Assembly: GCA_024648695.1 (NCBI GenBank)
Contig: JACAVV010000014.1
Location: 1 to 64,000 of the forward strand
Length of the DNA: 64,000 nucleotides
Direction: 5' to 3'
Source of the DNA: Nitrospina sp.
Lineage (GTDB): Bacteria > Nitrospinota > Nitrospinia > Nitrospinales > JACRGP01
Position 1 is the first letter of the stretch; every line of letters starts with the position of its first letter. A program made the position numbers and the translations under genes. Under the pieces are notes generated by a model. The model worked only from the letters and a program-made list of their open reading frames with translations. It ran no database searches and was not told the DNA's origin. Positions 62,617 through 64,000 of this stretch are shown in pieces.

Positions 62617-63651
62617 CTATTTTAATATTTCTTTAATGCCTTCAACGGCTTTGGCGATCATATGATCTTTCACGCCACTATGAGTCACGGCTCTGAATAC
62701 GCCGGGGTCAATTGATAAGATTTTAATATTTCTGGATTCCAGTTTAGCCAGGAAATTCTTATCATCCAATTTTGGGTGATTTAATTCAAAAAAAACTATA
62801 TTGGTTTTAATGGTATTGAGATCGATTTTGATGCCAGGGATCAAAGAAATTCCTTTGGCAAAAGAGTAGGCATTTGCATGATCCGATTTCAAATGTTCGA
62901 TCATGGATTCCAAAGCAACAATGCCTGAAGCCGCCATATGGCCAGCTTGCCGCATTCCTCCCCCCAACATTTTTCTATACTTTCTTGCCTGGTTTATAAA
63001 ATCGCCTGTACTCGAAATCAACGACCCCACAGGAGCCGATAACCCTTTAGAAATAGATATCATCACGGAGTCAACGGGTCCTGTAAGATCGGTTACAGGA
63101 ACGTCCAGGGCCACAGCCGCACTAAATAATCGAGCACCATCAAGATGTACAGCTGTATTGTGTTTTTGAGCGATTTGAGAAACCTTATTCATGTAGGAAG
63201 GTGTGAGAGTCGCGCCTGAACAGAAATTGTGAGTGTTTTCCAGGCAAATCAATCGGGTGGAAGGAAAATGGATGTCCTCGGGTCGAAACGCCTTTTCCAG
63301 CTGGGATAGAGGCAAGGTTCCGTCCTTTTCATTGGGAATTACATGGGGATGCAGGCCGCCAAGAGCGGAAGCTCCGCCCACCTCATTTAGAAAAATATGG
63401 CTCCGATCACCGACAATATATTCATCGCCCCTTTGACAATGAGTGAGCAGGCAAATCAAATTGCCCATAGTGCCACTGGGAACAAAAAGGGCTGACTCTT
63501 TCCCAAGAATGGATGCCGTTATCTGTTCCAGTTTGGCTACTGTGGGGTCTTCTCTAAATACATCGTCCCCTACCTCAGCATTTGCCATAGCTTGTCTCAT
63601 GGCAGGCGTTGGCTGGGTCAGGGTGTCACTTCTCAAATCAATTAATTCCAT
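62617..63651 (-). CDS. ltaE: Low-specificity L-threonine aldolase
   Basis: A 344-residue PLP enzyme from the ATG at 63651 that splits L-threonine or allo-threonine into glycine and acetaldehyde. Motifs: IDLRSDTLTQPTPAMRQAM at the N-terminus, DVFREDPTV, LENTHNFCSGATL, VHLDGARLFSAAVAL, and the PLP lysine in SISKGLSAPVGS. It overlaps no gene but lies one base after the stop of the small membrane protein, so both are in one unit. Confidence 0.93.
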   Translation of the reverse strand: MELIDLRSDTLTQPTPAMRQAMANAEVGDDVFREDPTVAKLEQITASILGKESALFVPSGTMGNLICLLTHCQRGDEYIVGDRSHIFLNEVGGASALGGLHPHVIPNEKDGTLPLSQLEKAFRPEDIHFPSTRLICLENTHNFCSGATLTPSYMNKVSQIAQKHNTAVHLDGARLFSAAVALDVPVTDLTGPVDSVMISISKGLSAPVGSLISSTGDFINQARKYRKMLGGGMRQAGHMAASGIVALESMIEHLKSDHANAYSFAKGISLIPGIKIDLNTIKTNIVFFELNHPKLDDKNFLAKLESRNIKILSIDPGVFRAVTHSGVKDHMIAKAVEGIKEILK

Positions 63652-63652
63652 A

Positions 63653-63961
63653 TTATTTGCTCTGTATTCGGTTCTTTTTGATCCGGTAGTACACCAGGGA
63701 AAGGGATAAGACAGGCAAAACGAAACCGCCAAACAGGAGATTTCTGGCCGTTTTCGGATGAAATTCCAGGGCCAACAGGGTTTTGTATTCTGTAAGCCCG
63801 GTATAAGCCAGAATGACGGACAGAATGAGTGCGTACCCGACCTTTTTAGATCGCTTCGAACCCGGATTGACCACAAAATTGGCTACAAAATTGAGCCCCA
63901 AAAAAAGGATCCCGTTTAAACACATCAATAAGACGATTTGTTTTTGATGGGGATCAAGCAT
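63653..63961 (-). CDS. Small hypothetical membrane protein
   Basis: A 102-residue protein with three hydrophobic segments (residues 8-30, 42-60 and 73-92) and a basic C-terminus (YRIKKNRIQSK). It is upstream of the threonine aldolase gene with one base between stop and start, so it is probably co-transcribed. No family is recognised. Confidence 0.6.
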   Translation of the reverse strand: MLDPHQKQIVLLMCLNGILFLGLNFVANFVVNPGSKRSKKVGYALILSVILAYTGLTEYKTLLALEFHPKTARNLLFGGFVLPVLSLSLVYYRIKKNRIQSK

Positions 63962-64000
63962 TCAGGCGGGTCTCAAATGAAAGTTAAGGACCATTTTACC
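63962..64000 (-). CDS. Possible 3' end of a gene cut by the window edge
   Basis: The minus strand is open for 12 codons up to the window end, reading GKMVLNFHLRPA before a TGA that directly precedes the ATG of the small membrane protein. This suggests an upstream gene in the same operon, but the evidence is thin because only 39 bases are visible. Confidence 0.2.
   Translation of the reverse strand, partial: GKMVLNFHLRPA

Overview
This 64 kb window looks like a stretch of chromosome from a Gram-negative, probably marine bacterium. There is no phage block and no CRISPR array. The protein families suggest a deep-branching lineage near Nitrospinota or the former Deltaproteobacteria: an MauG-type di-haem peroxidase, a small Mu-Com-like zinc finger, many TPR and GAF proteins, a TgpA-like transglutaminase, an alginate-export porin, a KamA-like radical SAM enzyme and a MobB-MobA fusion. 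This placement is inferred from gene content; no rRNA is present to test it.

Layout. 0-14 kb: DUF707 protein, peroxiredoxin, SirB1-like protein, a two-component pair (receiver plus multi-domain kinase), oligoribonuclease, an STI1-like secreted protein, an ArgZ-like arginine hydrolase, a TPR protein and GlnD. 14.2-16.8 kb: a strong iron-type (Fur) promoter, a short transcript unit ending in a terminator, a Com-like zinc finger and a di-haem peroxidase. 17-25.5 kb: SulP transporter, GAF membrane protein, metallo-beta-lactamase-fold protein, FkbM methyltransferase, and a subtilase coupled to a secreted protein. 25.6-25.9 kb: tRNA-Asp and tRNA-Val. 26-35.7 kb: one long rightward run: PilZ protein, GAF/degenerate-GGDEF protein, MreB, then a redox and Fe-S group (Cys-rich protein, 2Fe-2S ferredoxin, JAMM protease, dicluster ferredoxin, Nfu, TlpA-like thioredoxin, and an FGE-fold/CcdA fusion), a lipoprotein and a TPR methyltransferase. 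35.8-41.2 kb: a soluble chemoreceptor with three duplicated PAS domains, a decayed group II intron, an Arg/His/Gly-rich secreted protein, and an ECF sigma / membrane protein / Spy-like operon. 41.3-49.4 kb: transporters, lipoproteins, tRNA-Arg and tRNA-Ser, glucan phosphorylase, STAS and SxtJ-like proteins, PhnC and PhnD, and a cytochrome c. 50-64 kb: KamA-like enzyme with a DJ-1-like protein, two cyclophilins, TgpA-like protein, MobBA and MoeA with an FG-GAP protein, porin, RNA polymerase omega and threonine aldolase.

Most notable: (i) a near-consensus promoter with a Fur box over the start site and a Rho-independent terminator about 90 nt later, the architecture of a RyhB-like small RNA or an attenuated leader; (ii) a group II intron that keeps domains V and VI but has lost all except the last ~50 codons of its maturase; (iii) a fusion of a formylglycine-generating-enzyme fold to a CcdA-type electron-transfer membrane domain, next to a TlpA-like thioredoxin and a compact Fe-S/JAMM gene group.
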